Below, one piece after another: positions 48,646-59,978 of a stretch of 64,000 nucleotides of DNA. The stretch's first letter is position 1. The number at the start of each line of letters is the position of its first letter. The stretch comes from Mycteria americana (taxonomy: Eukaryota > Chordata > Aves > Ciconiiformes > Ciconiidae), in the NCBI RefSeq assembly GCF_035582795.1, contig NW_027445651.1, positions 124,001 to 188,000 of the forward strand, read 5' to 3'. A program made the translations under genes and the position numbers. The notes under the pieces were generated by a model that saw only the letters and a list, made by a program, of their open reading frames with translations, was not told the origin of the DNA and made no database searches.

Positions 48646-50219
48646 CTCCCTCAGCCGAGGAAGAGAGGTGGGCTATTCCTCGCCCACTTCCCTTTGTGGC
48701 TTCCAACTACAAGCCGGTGCTTCTGCAGCATTTCAGCTCTCCTTGCGTTGACTTAGCCTTCCTTGCAGGTCTTGCGGGGCTTTGGTCTATCCCCAGTCAG
48801 GCTGCCAGCATTTCCTCCAGCACAGCTAGAAGAGGCGGAGTTTCTAAGTGCAGGTGTGGTCTGTTTCCTGACAGCTCACTCTCTGTCTCTCTAGGCATGC
48901 ACGTAGAAACAGTACCTAGGAGGATTTGCGTTATCGGCAAAAGGGATGCGTAGGGTCTTGTTCCCCCTTTCACGCCCATTGCTCACAACACGTCCCCCAT
49001 CCTTTGCCACGCGCCGTCTGCAGACTCCCCTCTCCCAAAAGCATCGCTCCCGGTTTTGCCGAAGGGTCAGGACTTCCCCCTTCCCCCTCCCACGCTGGCA
49101 GTCCCACCGACCCACTGCCCTGCTCCTCCCCAGCCTGACACCCCTGTCTCACCAGCCTCTGCCAGTCCCACCAAGGCTGCCGGGTAAACCTGGACCGTGT
49201 CACGCTGCCCACTCAACAAGGTGCCCAGGGAGCTCCCAGGAAGTGGGAGCTGAAGCTTGCCAGCTCCTGTGTCCTCCTCCCTCTGCCAGCTCAAAGCCGC
49301 CTCCGAACCTCAGCCCAAAGGGTGGAGCAAAACACTCTGAGGGCTGCCTGGGTTCTCACACCTCTGCCCCAGGGACCTTTTCTACTCACATCGCCTAGTG
49401 GTTAAAGCACTTGCTCAGCCAAACTAAGGGAATCAAGCTGCCACCTGTGCTGGGCCCCAGGCTCCCCAGGGCCAGGACCAGGTTTTCCAGTGCTGGGAGC
49501 TTCCAGCTGGTGCAGCCAGGCCACAGCTCGACCTTTCAAACTCCTCTCGGTCACAAGGGCCCCGAACATCCTCGCAGGCACTCCTAACCCGCATGTAAAA
49601 CTGCTGCCTCTTGTAAAAGCCCAGGCCAGGCTGCCCAAGGGGAGCCGCGCACCTACGACAGGCAGGTAGGAACCTGCTGACGGTTCCCAGAACTGGAACT
49701 GCAGTGCTCAGGCAGAAGGAGACAAAGGAGGCGGCCAGGGACACAACCCTCACAGCCATCTCCAGCAGGGAAAAGGGCTCCCTGGTCGACTTCTCTGGCT
49801 ACCCAGTGCACAGCCAGAGGCAGGGTAGCATCTGTGTCAGAGCACCATGCCCAGCAGTGCTGCTTCTCACAGCCCATGACGCCATTCCCATGACGCCAAT
49901 CCCAATCTCTACCTCGCCCTCTCCATCCAGCACTTCTCGGGACATGCAGCTCTACTTCCTTCTTCCCTGGGCTTTCTGCCCACACGGTAAGTCTCTCTTT
50001 CTTCCCTGGGAGAAGGCCACTGGGCTGAGGCCACCACCCATGACACCGGTGGTATTTCGTATGGAGGAGCGGAAGGCAGCACGCTGGGAAGGGTAGAAAG
50101 ATTGTCAACGGGGTCCCACAGGGAACACCTGTCTGTACCGCATAATCCATCAGCCATGCATTTTAGTGGCGATCCCCTAACGGGATAGCTCCTCCTCTTC
50201 TTGACTTCTCCGTGCCTTT

Positions 50220-50717
50220 TCATGCCATAACTACCCAGTTGCTGTCCCCACAAAGTGGAGGGGCTGCCATGGAAAACTCAGAGCAAATGCCAGCGATTTC
50301 GACCAGAGTCCTGTCTCTGTAGAGCAGCTGGCAAGCCTCTTCACAGATCTCTTCCCCTGCGAGCAGTCCTTTGTACTGGGATGGACTTTGCTCACCAGTT
50401 GGTCCCACTGACTGTAGCATGAGGTGCCCACAGAGCCCTACCACCGACAACCAAGTCCCAAGGAAGCACGAGCTGACTTGCACCACCTCGCACCTCCAGA
50501 GCAGCCATGCATTCACCACAGAAGCCACGTACTCTGTGATCAAGGCAATCACACATACTGCCCGCAAATTACGTTTTTCATCAGAGTAATTCCACATGTG
50601 GCTCTTACACATGGGCATTGCGTCAAGAAAAGCCAAGGGATCCCTGTGGATGAAGAACAACTCATGAAAGACACCCATCAAAAGAGCTCGATACCATGCC
50701 TTGCCTTGATTTGCCAT
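50220..50717 (-). other. Unidentified membrane-like open frame, end of unit 9
   Basis: Glu allele; one change in the CCTTG-coded lead (MANQGK). Confidence 0.25.
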
Positions 50718-50860
50718 GCCTTGCTTTCCCTTCCTTTGCTTTGCCTTGCCTTGCCTTGCCTTGCCTCGCCTACCCTTGCCTCGCCTTGCCTACCCTTGCC
50801 TTGCCTTGCCTTGCCTTGCCTTGCCTTGCTTTCCCTTGCCTTCCCTTGCCTTCCTTTCCC
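50696..50860 (+). repeat. (CCTTG)n tract, unit 10
   Basis: 165 bp; one private change (TTGATTTG) near 50708. Confidence 0.95.
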
Positions 50861-51054
50861 GTTTCTCCTCTGCGTGTTTCCCATCCAGTGTGTGATCCTT
50901 CTCCACTGTCGTTGCAACCCCTCCTTCTCCATCCCACCTCCCCTCCTCCAGAAAGAAACTTGCCCCAATTGGATGCTCCCAGTCCTTCCACCATCCTTGC
51001 ACATCCTGGTGAATACCACTCTGTTTCCCGCTTTCTTACTCCTTCCCTCACCTT

Positions 51055-51830
51055 GTGTTTCTTGGGGCTCTAGATCAGCGGCTTGAAGAGAGGCAGCACC
51101 AGCACTGTTGAAGACGGACACTCCTCTGTGCCGGGAGAGGCTGGTAGTGAGGCAGGTGAAGATCAGGGACCATGGCCTGAAGAACAGCATAACCACAGCT
51201 AAGTGGCAAGTGCCTTGCGTCTCTCTTCTCGTATCTGCTGCCAGGTGGAGAGCTGAATGGCCCCACGGGAGCCCAACAAGGCCGGGTTGCACAGCAGGGA
51301 GTTGGTACCACCTTTGGAGACAAGGAGCACACCAGTCCGGCAGCGCTCAGCGCAGGCCAGCATGGGCGGTACCTCACAGAAGAAGCAGTCAATGACATTG
51401 GGGCTGCGGCTGGGCAACCATAGGGTGAGTGCCACTGGGGCCAACAAGGGGAGAGTGGCCCCAGCCCTCAGGCCTGCCATCGCAATGGCACAGACCTTCC
51501 CTCGCATGACACGGGGGATCCCTGGGGCTGGCACGTGGCCACAGATCGGTCGTAGGCCATGACTGCGAGCAGGAAGAGCTGGGCCACACAGCTGCCAAAG
51601 AAGCTCGTCCTCTCCATAGATAGGAAGTGCAGTGGCATCCTGAGCATCGTGACCAACGAGCGGCCGATCACCGAGGCCCAGAATGCCAGAATCGTTGAGG
51701 TTGGAAGGCACCTCTGGTGATGGTCACGTCCAGCCCTCCTGCTCAAGCAGGGTCAGCGAGAGCAGGTTGATCAGGACACTGGCCCGTGTAGTCCTGAATG
51801 TTTCCAAGAATGGAGACTCCACAAGCTGCC
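51055..51830 (-). pseudogene. Olfactory receptor pseudogene, unit 10
   Basis: MAYDR motif at 51546-51560. Carries CGCAATGG and GCCGGG, unlike units 6-9, but GGGCAACC like them. Unit 11 is cut off before its OR copy. Confidence 0.85.
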
Positions 51831-52652
51831 TGGGCAATATCTCCTGGGCTTGGCCACCCTCCGAGTAGAAGCGTTTCTCCTCGTGCCTGTGTGGAATTTC
51901 CTTCCACGCTTCTCCAGTATGCACACAAGGGCAAGTAAGCAAGCACCCCTGCCGACACGTGAGCAACTGTGGACTCGCCCGAGGACGCACGAGGAAGCCC
52001 CTTGGCAGGGCAGGGCTGGAGCACGCTGGGGCAGGACAAGGCTCCAGACACGCTGACGGCGCTGGTGTTGGTAGGGGACCCCCGGAGAGAGCCCGGAGAG
52101 AGCCCAGAGAGCAGAGGAGGCCCAACAGGCGCACAAAGGCCTCCCCAGAGCGGCATTAGGAGGAAGACAGTCAAAAGCAGCAGCGCTGACCACCTGCCTG
52201 CCAGTGACCATCAGAGAGAGCTTGGAGGGTGGGAGGAAGGGGACGCGGCACATTGTCCCGCTCGGGAACCCTTTGGCATGCGGGCGACGATTGCAGGGCT
52301 GGGAGCAGCAGGGCCCTTCCTGCCAGTGGGGCTGCCAACAAGCCCACACGAGTGCCCCAGGCCAGTGTCCCCAGCCTGCACGCGACCCCTCCGGCACTTG
52401 GGACTCATCTTCTGCTGGCACTCATGTGCTCCTGTCCCAGGAATCCTTAGGTCTCCCACCCCAGCAATGAAAAGGAACCTTCAAGGGGGAGCGAGCGGGC
52501 ACGACCAAACAAGGAAATGAAAAGGCAGCCGTGCAGGAAGCCAAAACACAGCCCGTATCATTAGCTGGGATGTTTTGCATTTCAGATGAGCTTCTCAGAA
52601 AATTACTACTTCCACAGAGGCTTCCTCTGGACCTGGGGCAGTGCAGGACCAG

Positions 52653-52659
52653 TATAAAA
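52653..52659 (+). promoter_or_regulatory. TATA box, keratin copy 10
   Basis: TATAAAA, 397 bp before the ATG. Confidence 0.88.
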
Positions 52660-53049
52660 GCCATCCCAGCTCTTCACTCTCTCATCCGCTTCGCTCCCCT
52701 TCTTCTCCTTCGGAAGCAAGTGAGTTGGAAGCTCTGTCCTATACTGGGGCTTGGGGCTGCCACTCCTGGGAGGGGAAGCGGGGAGAAGGTCTGGTGTGGA
52801 GAGGGGCTGGGTCTGAGGGGCTGAGGAGACTCTTGGGCTCTTGTCTGGGAAAGAGCTTTCCCGGGCCTGGCTCTCTTTGCATGGTGCCCAGGGGGACAGG
52901 CAAAGAGGTGTGTGCGCCTCCCTGCACAGCCTCCATCTCCCCGCCCAGCATATGCCTTGGCTCCCTCGTGGTGGGCGGACAGGCTGCTCCTCACGCACCC
53001 CCGTGCTCCTCCCTGCCCTCTCTCCCAGGTGCACCTCCAGCCCCAAGAC

Positions 53050-53355
53050 ATGTCCTGCTACAACCAGTGCCTGCCCTGCCAGCCCTGCGGCCCGACCCCG
53101 CTGGCCAACAGCTGCACCGAGCCCTGTGTCAGGCAGTGCCAGAACTCCACCGTCATCATCGAGCCCTCCCCCGTGGTGGTGACCCTGCCCGGACCCATCC
53201 TCAGCTCCTTCCCGCAGAACACCGTTGTGGGATCCTCCACCTCCGCTGCCGTTGGCAGCATCCTCAGCTCTCAGGGAGTGCCCATCAACTCCGGGTGCTG
53301 TGACCTCTCTGGCATTTCCAGCCGCTACTGCGGCAGAACATGCCTCCCCTGCTAA
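53050..53355 (+). CDS. Feather-type beta-keratin, copy 10
   Basis: Gly82, so the protein equals copy 1, but the intron (52720-53028) has the GAGGAGAC and CATATGCC bases of copies 6-9. Exon 1 about 52683-52719. This split suggests a conversion or crossover tract between intron and codon 82. Confidence 0.95.
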   Translation: MSCYNQCLPCQPCGPTPLANSCTEPCVRQCQNSTVIIEPSPVVVTLPGPILSSFPQNTVVGSSTSAAVGSILSSQGVPINSGCCDLSGISSRYCGRTCLPC

Positions 53356-53784
53356 AGCTGCCACAGGCGGCCCCGCAGAAGGACCCCCAGGAACCCAGAA
53401 GATGGTAGTGGACTGAGCACAGAGATCTTGGCCATCGCTTGCAGGGGGGCTGAGCATCCACCGCTCCACCTGCAAAGGCAGGCAGGCAGAGGCGTGCCTG
53501 GGCCCTCTGAAAACATGGCCCTTGTCTAACGTGCCTGTTTCTCACTCTCTTTCCTCTCTCTCTTTTCTCTGTTGTCTTCTGCTGCCCTGGGCTGTGAGCA
53601 CCTGCTAAGCCCCAGGCGAGGAAGGACCTGCTGCCCCTCTCCCTCTCAGGGGCGGGCAGGCAGGCAGGCAGGCAGACGCCAGGTGCGAACTCCACCCTGG
53701 CCAAGGGGCAAAGACTCCTAGCTACCCCTGCTGCTCCCTGCCCCGTGGGCCCCACTCAGAGGACCTCCTTCCTTCTTTCAACTC

Positions 53785-53790
53785 ATTAAA
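53785..53790 (+). terminator. Polyadenylation signal, keratin copy 10
   Basis: ATTAAA; a private CCTTCTTTC lies just upstream (about 53773). Confidence 0.75.
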
Positions 53791-54175
53791 GTTCTGCTGC
53801 ATCCCAGCCTGGGCCTCTGCGTGGTCCTTCTCTCTCCGCACGCTCTCCCTGGCTTCCAGAGAGAAAGGTGTCGCTCTGGGGAGATCTTGCGGGCATAAAG
53901 AAGAGCCAGCGGTGTTCCCGGAGGCCTGCCTTGCTGCATCCCCGCACACAAATGCCCTCCTCAGCCTTTGAGCACGCCCTGCAGATGATGGGGAGCCCAA
54001 CCACTGTCTGAGTGAGGAGTCCATCTCCCCGGCCGCACTGGCCGGTGGTGGTGGCACTGGGAGCTGGTTCTGCCTCTAGCAGCACCTGTGAGCCCTCCCT
54101 GGCTGGCGGCTCTTGCTTCAGGAGGGCCCCTCTCCCTGTGGCAGGTGTGGTGGTGGTGGTGGTGGTCCTGGCTGT

Positions 54176-54270
54176 GAGACAGGTTGCTCCTCACATGCCC
54201 CTGTGCTCCTCCCTGCCATCTCTCCCCGGTGCACCTCTGGCCACAAGACGTCTCCAGCTACAACCTCTCT
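54176..54270 (+). pseudogene. Keratin gene relic, unit 10
   Basis: Same relic as in unit 1. Confidence 0.73.
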
Positions 54271-55844
54271 CTCCCTCAGCCGAGGAAGAGAGGTGGGCTA
54301 TTCCTCGCCCACTTCCCTTTGTGGCTTCCAACTACAAGCCGGTGCTTCTGCAGCATTTCAGCTCTCCTTGCGTTGACTTAGCCTTCCTTGCAGGTCTTGC
54401 GGGGCTCTGGTCTATCCCCAGTCAGGCTGCCAGCATTTCCTCCAGCACAGCTAGAAGAGGCGGAGTTTCTAAGTGCAGGTGTGGTCTGTTTCCTGACAGC
54501 TCACTCTCTGTCTCTCTAGGCATGCACGTAGAAACAGTACCTAGGAGGATTTGCGTTATCGGCAAAAGGGATGCGTAGGGTCTTGTTCCCCCTTTCACGC
54601 CCATTGCTCACAACACGTCCCCCATCCTTTGCCACGCGCCGTCTGCAGACTCCCCTCTCCCAAAAGCATCGCTCCCGGTTTTGCCGAAGGGTCAGGACTT
54701 CCCCCTTCCCCCTCCCGCGCTGGCAGTCCCACCGACCCACTGCCCTGCTCCTCCCCAGCCTGACACCCCTGTCTCACCAGCCTCTGCCAGTCCCACCAAG
54801 GCTGCCGGGTAAACCTGGACCGTGTCACGCTGCCCACTCAACAAGGTGCCCAGGGAGCTCCCAGGAAGTGGGAGCTGAAGCTTGCCAGCTCCTGTGTCCT
54901 CCTCCCTCTGCCAGCTCAAAGCCGCCTCCGAACCTCAGCCCAAAGGGTGGAGCAAAACACTCTGAGGGCTGCCTGGGTTCTCACACCTCTGCCCCAGGGA
55001 CCTTTTCTACTCACATCGCCTAGTGGTTAAAGCACTTGCTCGGCCAAACTAAGGGAATCAAGCTGCCACCTGTGCTGGGCCCCAGGCTCCCCAGGGCCAG
55101 GACCAGGTTTTCCAGTGCTGGGAGCTTCCAGCTGGTGCAGCCAGGCCACAGCTCGACCTTTCAAACTCCTCTCGGTCACAAGGGCCCCGAACATCCTCGC
55201 AGGCACTCCTAACCCGCATGTAAAACTGCTGCCTCTTGTAAAAGCCCAGGCCAGGCTGCCCAAGGGGAGCCGCGCACCTACGACAGGCAGGTAGGAACCT
55301 GCTGACGGTTCCCAGAACTGGAACTGCAGTGCTCAGGCAGAAGGAGACAAAGGAGGCGGCCAGGGACACAACCCTCACAGCCATCTCCAGCAGGGAAAAG
55401 GGCTCCCTGGTCGACTTCTCTGGCTACCCAGTGCACAGCCAGAGGCAGGGTAGCATCTGTGTCAGAGCACCATGCCCAGCAGTGCTGCTTCTCACAGCCC
55501 ATGACGCCATTCCCATGACGCCAATCCCAATCTCTACCTCGCCCTCTCCATCCAGCACTTCTCGGGACATGCAGCTCTACTTCCTTCTTCCCTGGGCTTT
55601 CTGCCCACACGGTAAGTCTCTCTTTCTTCCCTGGGAGAAGGCCACTGGGCTGAGGCCACCACCCATGACACCGGTGGTATTTCGTATGGAGGAGCGGAAG
55701 GCAGCACGCTGGGAAGGGTAGAAAGATTGTCAACGGGGTCCCACAGGGAACACCTGTCTGTACCGCATAATCCATCAGCCATGCATTTTAGTGGCGATCC
55801 CCTAACGGGATAGCTCCTCCTCTTCTTGACTTCTCCGTGCCTTT

Positions 55845-56342
55845 TCATGCCATAACTACCCAGTTGCTGTCCCCACAAAGTGGAGGGGCTGCCATGGAAA
55901 ACTCAGAGCAAATGCCAGCGATTTCGACCAGAGTCCTGTCTCTGTAGAGCAGCTGGCAAGCCTCTTCACAGATCTCTTCCCCTGCGAGCAGTCCTTTGTA
56001 CTGGGATGGACTTTGCTCACCAGTTGGTCCCACTGACTGTAGCATGAGGTGCCCACAGAGCCCTACCACCGACAACCAAGTCCCAAGGAAGCACGAGCTG
56101 ACTTGCACCACCTCGCACCTCCAGAGCAGCCATGCATTCACCACAGAAGCCACGTACTCTGTGATCAAGGCAATCACACATACTGCCCGCAAATTACGTT
56201 TTTCATCAGAGTAATTCCACATGTGGCTCTTACACATGGGCATTGCGTCAAGAAAAGCCAAGGGATCCCTGTGGATGAAGAACAACTCATGAAAGACACC
56301 CATCAAAAGAGCTCGATACCATGCCTTGCCTTGCTTTGCCAT
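55845..56342 (-). other. Unidentified membrane-like open frame, end of unit 10
   Basis: Glu allele; its lead lies in the truncated eleventh unit, so the frame survives at the array edge. Confidence 0.25.
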
Positions 56343-56415
56343 GCCTTGCTTTCCCTTCCTTTGCTTTGCTTTGCCTTGCCTTGCCTACCCTTGCCTCGCC
56401 TTGCCTTGCTTTCTC
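56276..56415 (+). repeat. Partial array unit 11, truncated inside the CCTTG tract
   Basis: The first ~45 bp match the start of all units. The match continues into a shortened CCTTG tract and is lost at about 56,410, where TTTCTCTTCCC and TTCTTG-rich sequence begins. The unit's OR pseudogene and keratin gene do not follow. Confidence 0.9.
56321..56415 (+). repeat. (CCTTG)n tract at the array edge (shortened)
   Basis: About 90 bp, with TTTGCTTTGCC near 56362 as in unit 4 and only one CTACCC-CTCGC block. Array homology stops in this tract, so it is the physical junction between array and flank. Confidence 0.9.
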
Positions 56416-56948
56416 TTCCCTTCTTATCTTTTCTTGTGTTCTTTTCTGTTCTTTTTCTTGTTCTTTTTCTTGTTCTTCTTCTTGTTCTTGTTCTTATTCT
56501 GTTCATCTATTTCTGACCTGGGTCACTGGGTGCTGGAAGAAGAATATGGTGAGACAACAATTTTTAATGTGTTTCTTCATCACTTTGAGCCATGCTAGAC
56601 TTCCTTATGTGATTTCTTTCTTTCCAACAGTAGTTGAAGCTTTCTGATTCTCAGGAAGGAACTTAAAGGGAGCCTTCTCCTAAACCCCCCCATCTTCTAG
56701 GTCCTCTCCCTCCCGATTTCTTTGTAGAATTATGTTTAGATTAGTATAGGGGTAACACATTTTCCTGATTTGAATAACAGGAGCCCCTGATTTCCTGCGG
56801 ATGGCAGTGAGGAGGCTGAGAGCCTCCCTTCAGCTGCCGCTTTTTGAATCTCAGTACAATGCCTAAAAGTTGGCTTCGGGTAAAGCGGGTGTGAGGACAA
56901 ACGTGCCCATGGGCATGCAGGGGTCAGGGAGGGCAGGGGCAGAATAGG
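56416..56948. other. Flank next to the array edge; pyrimidine tract then unassigned DNA
   Basis: Positions 56416-56512 are a TTCTTG/TTCTT-rich pyrimidine tract, a different simple sequence from CCTTG. The rest is more AT-rich than the array and holds no gene I recognise. Confidence 0.6.
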
Positions 56949-57632
56949 AATCACAGAGTCAGAATGTAGGCGAGGAGGGACCTGCAGAGGTCATCTCGAT
57001 CGCCCCTCTACTCACCATGGATCCTATTAGATCAGATTGCCCAAAGTCACATTCAGTCCATCCTTGAACACCTCTCAGGATGGAGATTGCACAGCCTCGC
57101 TGGGAAACATGTTCCTTTTCTCATTTTCTGTTTTAACCTGTTGCTTAACTAGAATTCCCCATGTTCCAGCAGCTGTTCATTGCCTCTACTCCTGTCATAG
57201 AGCACTTCCACATTCTAGTCCACCTTCCCTGTTTCCTTTGAACAGGTAGTTCCTGGACCTGCCGGGAATAATTTGGCTAACAGAGATCAGTGTACTGCCT
57301 GTTCCCTGTGGTTGGGTGTCATCCCCAAACTTGCAGGAAGGGCCGTCCTTCCCATTACTCATGGTGTTCATGAAAACATTAGAGACTACTGGTCCTACTG
57401 CTGATCCCTGAGAGACCCCACCAGTAGCTATCTTCTAGCTGGGCTTTGCACTACTCATCACACGTGTCTAAGCCTGGTAGTCCAGCCAATTTTCCACCCA
57501 CCTTATCATCCTCTTAAGGAATCCATTCATCTCCAGTTTGGTCACCAAGGAAGTACGAGAGAGGCTGTCAAAGGTAAACTCTAGGTACACACATCCGCTG
57601 CCCTTTCCTTGCTCACTGTATGCGTTACCTAA
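56949..57632 (-). mobile_element. CR1 LINE fragment, old and degraded
   Basis: The stretch reads as the reverse complement of a bird CR1 3' region. It opens with the AATCACAGAGTCAGAATG-type terminal repeat, then GGGACCTGCAGAGGTCATCT, GATTGCCCAAAGTCACATTCA and CCTTGAACACCTCTCAGGAT. Further on it matches the part of CR1 ORF2 that reads, on this strand, CTGATCCCTGAGAGACCCCA and CCAGCCAATTTTCCACCC. It lacks the 5' end, as is usual for CR1, and has internal loss near 57,250. Divergence from the consensus I remember is considerable, so it is old. It lies only in the flank and is not part of the array. Confidence 0.85.
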
Positions 57633-58864
57633 GGAGAAAGCAGTGAGTTTTGCCCTCAACTACACTAGCGTCTCAGCTCAGAAGCAGTTCCACAGAGGGG
57701 GAAATCAGCCCTGGCTGAGCTCTCCCACAAGAGCTCCCTGGCACTGAGCTCACCGAGGTCACTAAAGGGAAGGGGAGAAGCCTTGGCTGCACTGTCTCCA
57801 AGCTGGACCTTAGCACAGGCAGACAAACACTCAGGAGGGGAGATGGACTTAGAAAATTAACCCACTGTGCACAGCCCTTGTCCAAAAGAGGGTCTCTTTT
57901 GGAAACCCCTGTGGGACAGCAGCAGGCTTTGGGGGATGCGGTCTCGAAGCCAATGTGCCTTCCTTCCCAGGAGCAGTTGCTGGGCACTCAGACCGAGACT
58001 CCAATGCAGCATATGAAGGTCCCGGGCACTGACATCAGTTCTTTGGCTTTCCCTGTGCAAGCCTCAGGGTCTGTCCTTCCACTCACAGCACAGCAACACC
58101 AGGCGCCGCATTCCTTTTGCTCAGTAACGGCTTGGGACAAGGTCTCAGTCCCTGCCTGACACAGCACCAGGTCGATGGGCTCCACAAGTCCATGTGGCAT
58201 GGACATGGACATGAGAGGGGGATGTGTCCCAACACAGACACCACCGACACTGCATTGGAAACAGATCCACTCAGGGATGGCCAGCATGAGGTGGGCAGGA
58301 TTCCTCAGCCTTTCTCCTTGCCCATACAGCAAACCCCATCCTTTTGAAATCTCTAGCCTTGGGGAAGGCAGCCACATCCTGGCCTGGAGAGGCAGGGAGG
58401 GGGGACTGCCAGCCATGCTGAGGCACTCCCAATATTGTTAACATTGAACTAAACTAAGGATCCAAGCTGGAGTGAACCTGTTGGTGTTGGGGCCCAAAAT
58501 CGGCAGCGGCGGAGTGTGAGCTCTGGAGGGGCAGGAAAAGGAGGGCTCAGGAGGCAGGGGCTGCATTTCAGTGCCTCTTCCCTGGACAGATCTCTAGCAG
58601 GCTGGTGCCATCGCCACTCAGCTGCACTTGGGCTCCTTCTGAATCTGGGAAGCTACTGCTCTGAGGTGCTCATAGGCAGAGCAGTGGACAGGATCCCTGC
58701 CATAAGCAGCACATTCCTTCCTGATGAGGGACACACAAGGACGCACACACACACAGGCTCATGCACACCGGCATGGACTCATGCACAAATTTGTGTCCCA
58801 TGTCCATCCACACAAACACAGCTGCTCACAAAAGCACACAGGACAAGAACACACATAGGAACAC
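57633..58864. other. Unassigned stretch between CR1 and the eleventh keratin gene
   Basis: No gene recognised. A minus-strand open frame at 57988-58416 (142 codons) has no family motif. A CA-rich simple stretch lies at about 58735-58765. The position corresponds to the OR pseudogene in the array units, but I see no OR motif here. Confidence 0.5.
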
Positions 58865-59528
58865 AACCAGCTGTGGACTCTGCTGAGGACAGCTGGGGAC
58901 AACTGCAGCAGGGCTAGAGCGTTCTGGAGAAGGACAAGGCCTCAAACATGCCCACGGCACCATTTGTGTACTCGCAGACTGCACAAAGAGGGAACGAGTC
59001 AAAACAGGCCAGACGTTTCTCCTGAGGGCAGTGTTAGGCAGGATGAGGTCAAAACCTAGCAGCACAACACACACACCTGGGGAGGCAACAAGAAGGGACC
59101 ATCGGGGTGAGCTGAGGAGGGAAGGAAAGAGATGGACATGGCATGTCCTCATATACGGTAACCCTTGGGCTTCCAGCTGAAAAAGGCTGGAGCTTCTTCC
59201 TGAGAACAACACTTCAAACAGCCCCCTAGAGTGACCCAGGCTGACATCCTTTGCCTACTCTGGAGCCATCTAGCACTTGAGCTGAGACTTTTACCCGCAC
59301 TACTGCATTCCTGTCCTACAAATGCTGGGGCCTTTCATCCCAGCACTCAGAAACAGCCTTCACTGGGGAATGGGCATGGCACAAACCTGGAAATGAAAAG
59401 GCAGCAGTGCAGGAAACCAATGCACAGCCCATATCATTAGCTGCAATGGTCTGCATTCAAGATGAGCTTGTCAGAAAATTATTACCTCTGCAAAGGGTGC
59501 CTCTGGGCCTGCGGCAACGAAGGCCAGG
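58865..59528 (+). promoter_or_regulatory. Upstream region of keratin copy 11, homologous to the array promoters
   Basis: Resembles 1310-2002 of the array unit in order and content (CTGTGGACTC, GGACAAGGCC, AGGTCAAAAC, GGAAATGAAAAGGCAGC). The last ~110 bp align without gaps, including CCAAT at 59417-59421, TATCATTAGCTG after 59431 and GATGAGCTT at 59461. Confidence 0.65.
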
Positions 59529-59535
59529 TATAAAA
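59529..59535 (+). promoter_or_regulatory. TATA box, keratin copy 11
   Basis: TATAAAA; inferred start at about 59559 gives a 37-nt exon 1, the same length as in the array copies. Confidence 0.88.
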
Positions 59536-59978
59536 GCCAGCCTAAGTCCCTGCTCTCTCATCCACTTCTCTTGCCTCCTTCTCCTTGGCAACCAGGTGCG
59601 TCTGAAGCCCCTTCTCCTCCCCTTCCAAAGTGAGCTCTCACTTCAGTGGACCTCTCAGCTGATACTGCCTCTGTCCTGTGCTGGGCTTTGGAGCATCCTC
59701 TCATGATAGAGGGAAGTGGGGAGAAGGTCTGCTTAGAGAGAGGCTGGGACGTGGCTGAGAGGGGTTTTGGGTCATGAATTAGGAGGGAGCCTCCCTGGGT
59801 CAGGCTGCTCTTTACAGCATGATGAAGACCGTGAGGCTCCTGGCACATCTTTCAGCTCCCCATTCAGTAGTGCCTCCTTTGCATCCTTTGCGATAAGGAA
59901 ACCAGGCTGTTCCTCACCCATCCTTGTGCTCTTCTTCCTCCCTGCCCTCTCTCCCAGGTGCACCTCCAGCACAGAGAC

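Larger units (their letters stand above)
45026..50650 (+). repeat. Array unit 9
   Basis: 5625 bp mosaic. Its first part, including the Arg82 keratin gene, belongs with units 6-8. From about 49.8 kb it shares marks with unit 10 instead (CCCAGTGCAC near 49806; CATGCCC near 49848). Private changes lie near 48782, 49092 and 49417. Confidence 0.95.
50651..56275 (+). repeat. Array unit 10
   Basis: 5625 bp, last full unit. It mixes OR-pseudogene bases of units 2, 3 and 5 with the intron bases of units 6-9 and the Gly82 allele of units 1-5. Private changes include TTGATTTG in the CCTTG tract (50708), GTGCCTG (53532) and CCTTCTTTC (53773). Confidence 0.95.
1..56410. repeat. Tandem array of ~5.6-kb feather keratin units (10 full units + partial)
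   Basis: The sequence starting at position 1 recurs at 5621, 11246, 16871, 22516, 28151, 33776, 39401, 45026, 50651 and 56276. Unit lengths are 5620, 5625, 5625, 5645, 5635 and then five times 5625. All units are head to tail. Length changes come from a 5-bp deletion in unit 1 (near 5064) and from extra CCTTG repeats in units 4 and 5. Units differ only by scattered single-base changes. The array is open at the left edge and ends in the CCTTG tract near 56,410. Unequal crossing-over is the usual mechanism for such arrays; that is inference here. Confidence 0.97.

Noticed and set aside
1-56410. Array as an assembly artefact
   Set aside because: Units carry private base changes and length differences, which a simple duplicated contig would not show. 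Copy number still needs long-read support.
57988-58416. 142-codon minus-strand frame at the place where array units have the OR pseudogene
   Set aside because: No OR motif (MAYDR, PxxYS, FFC) in any frame that I could find; amino acid content is unremarkable.
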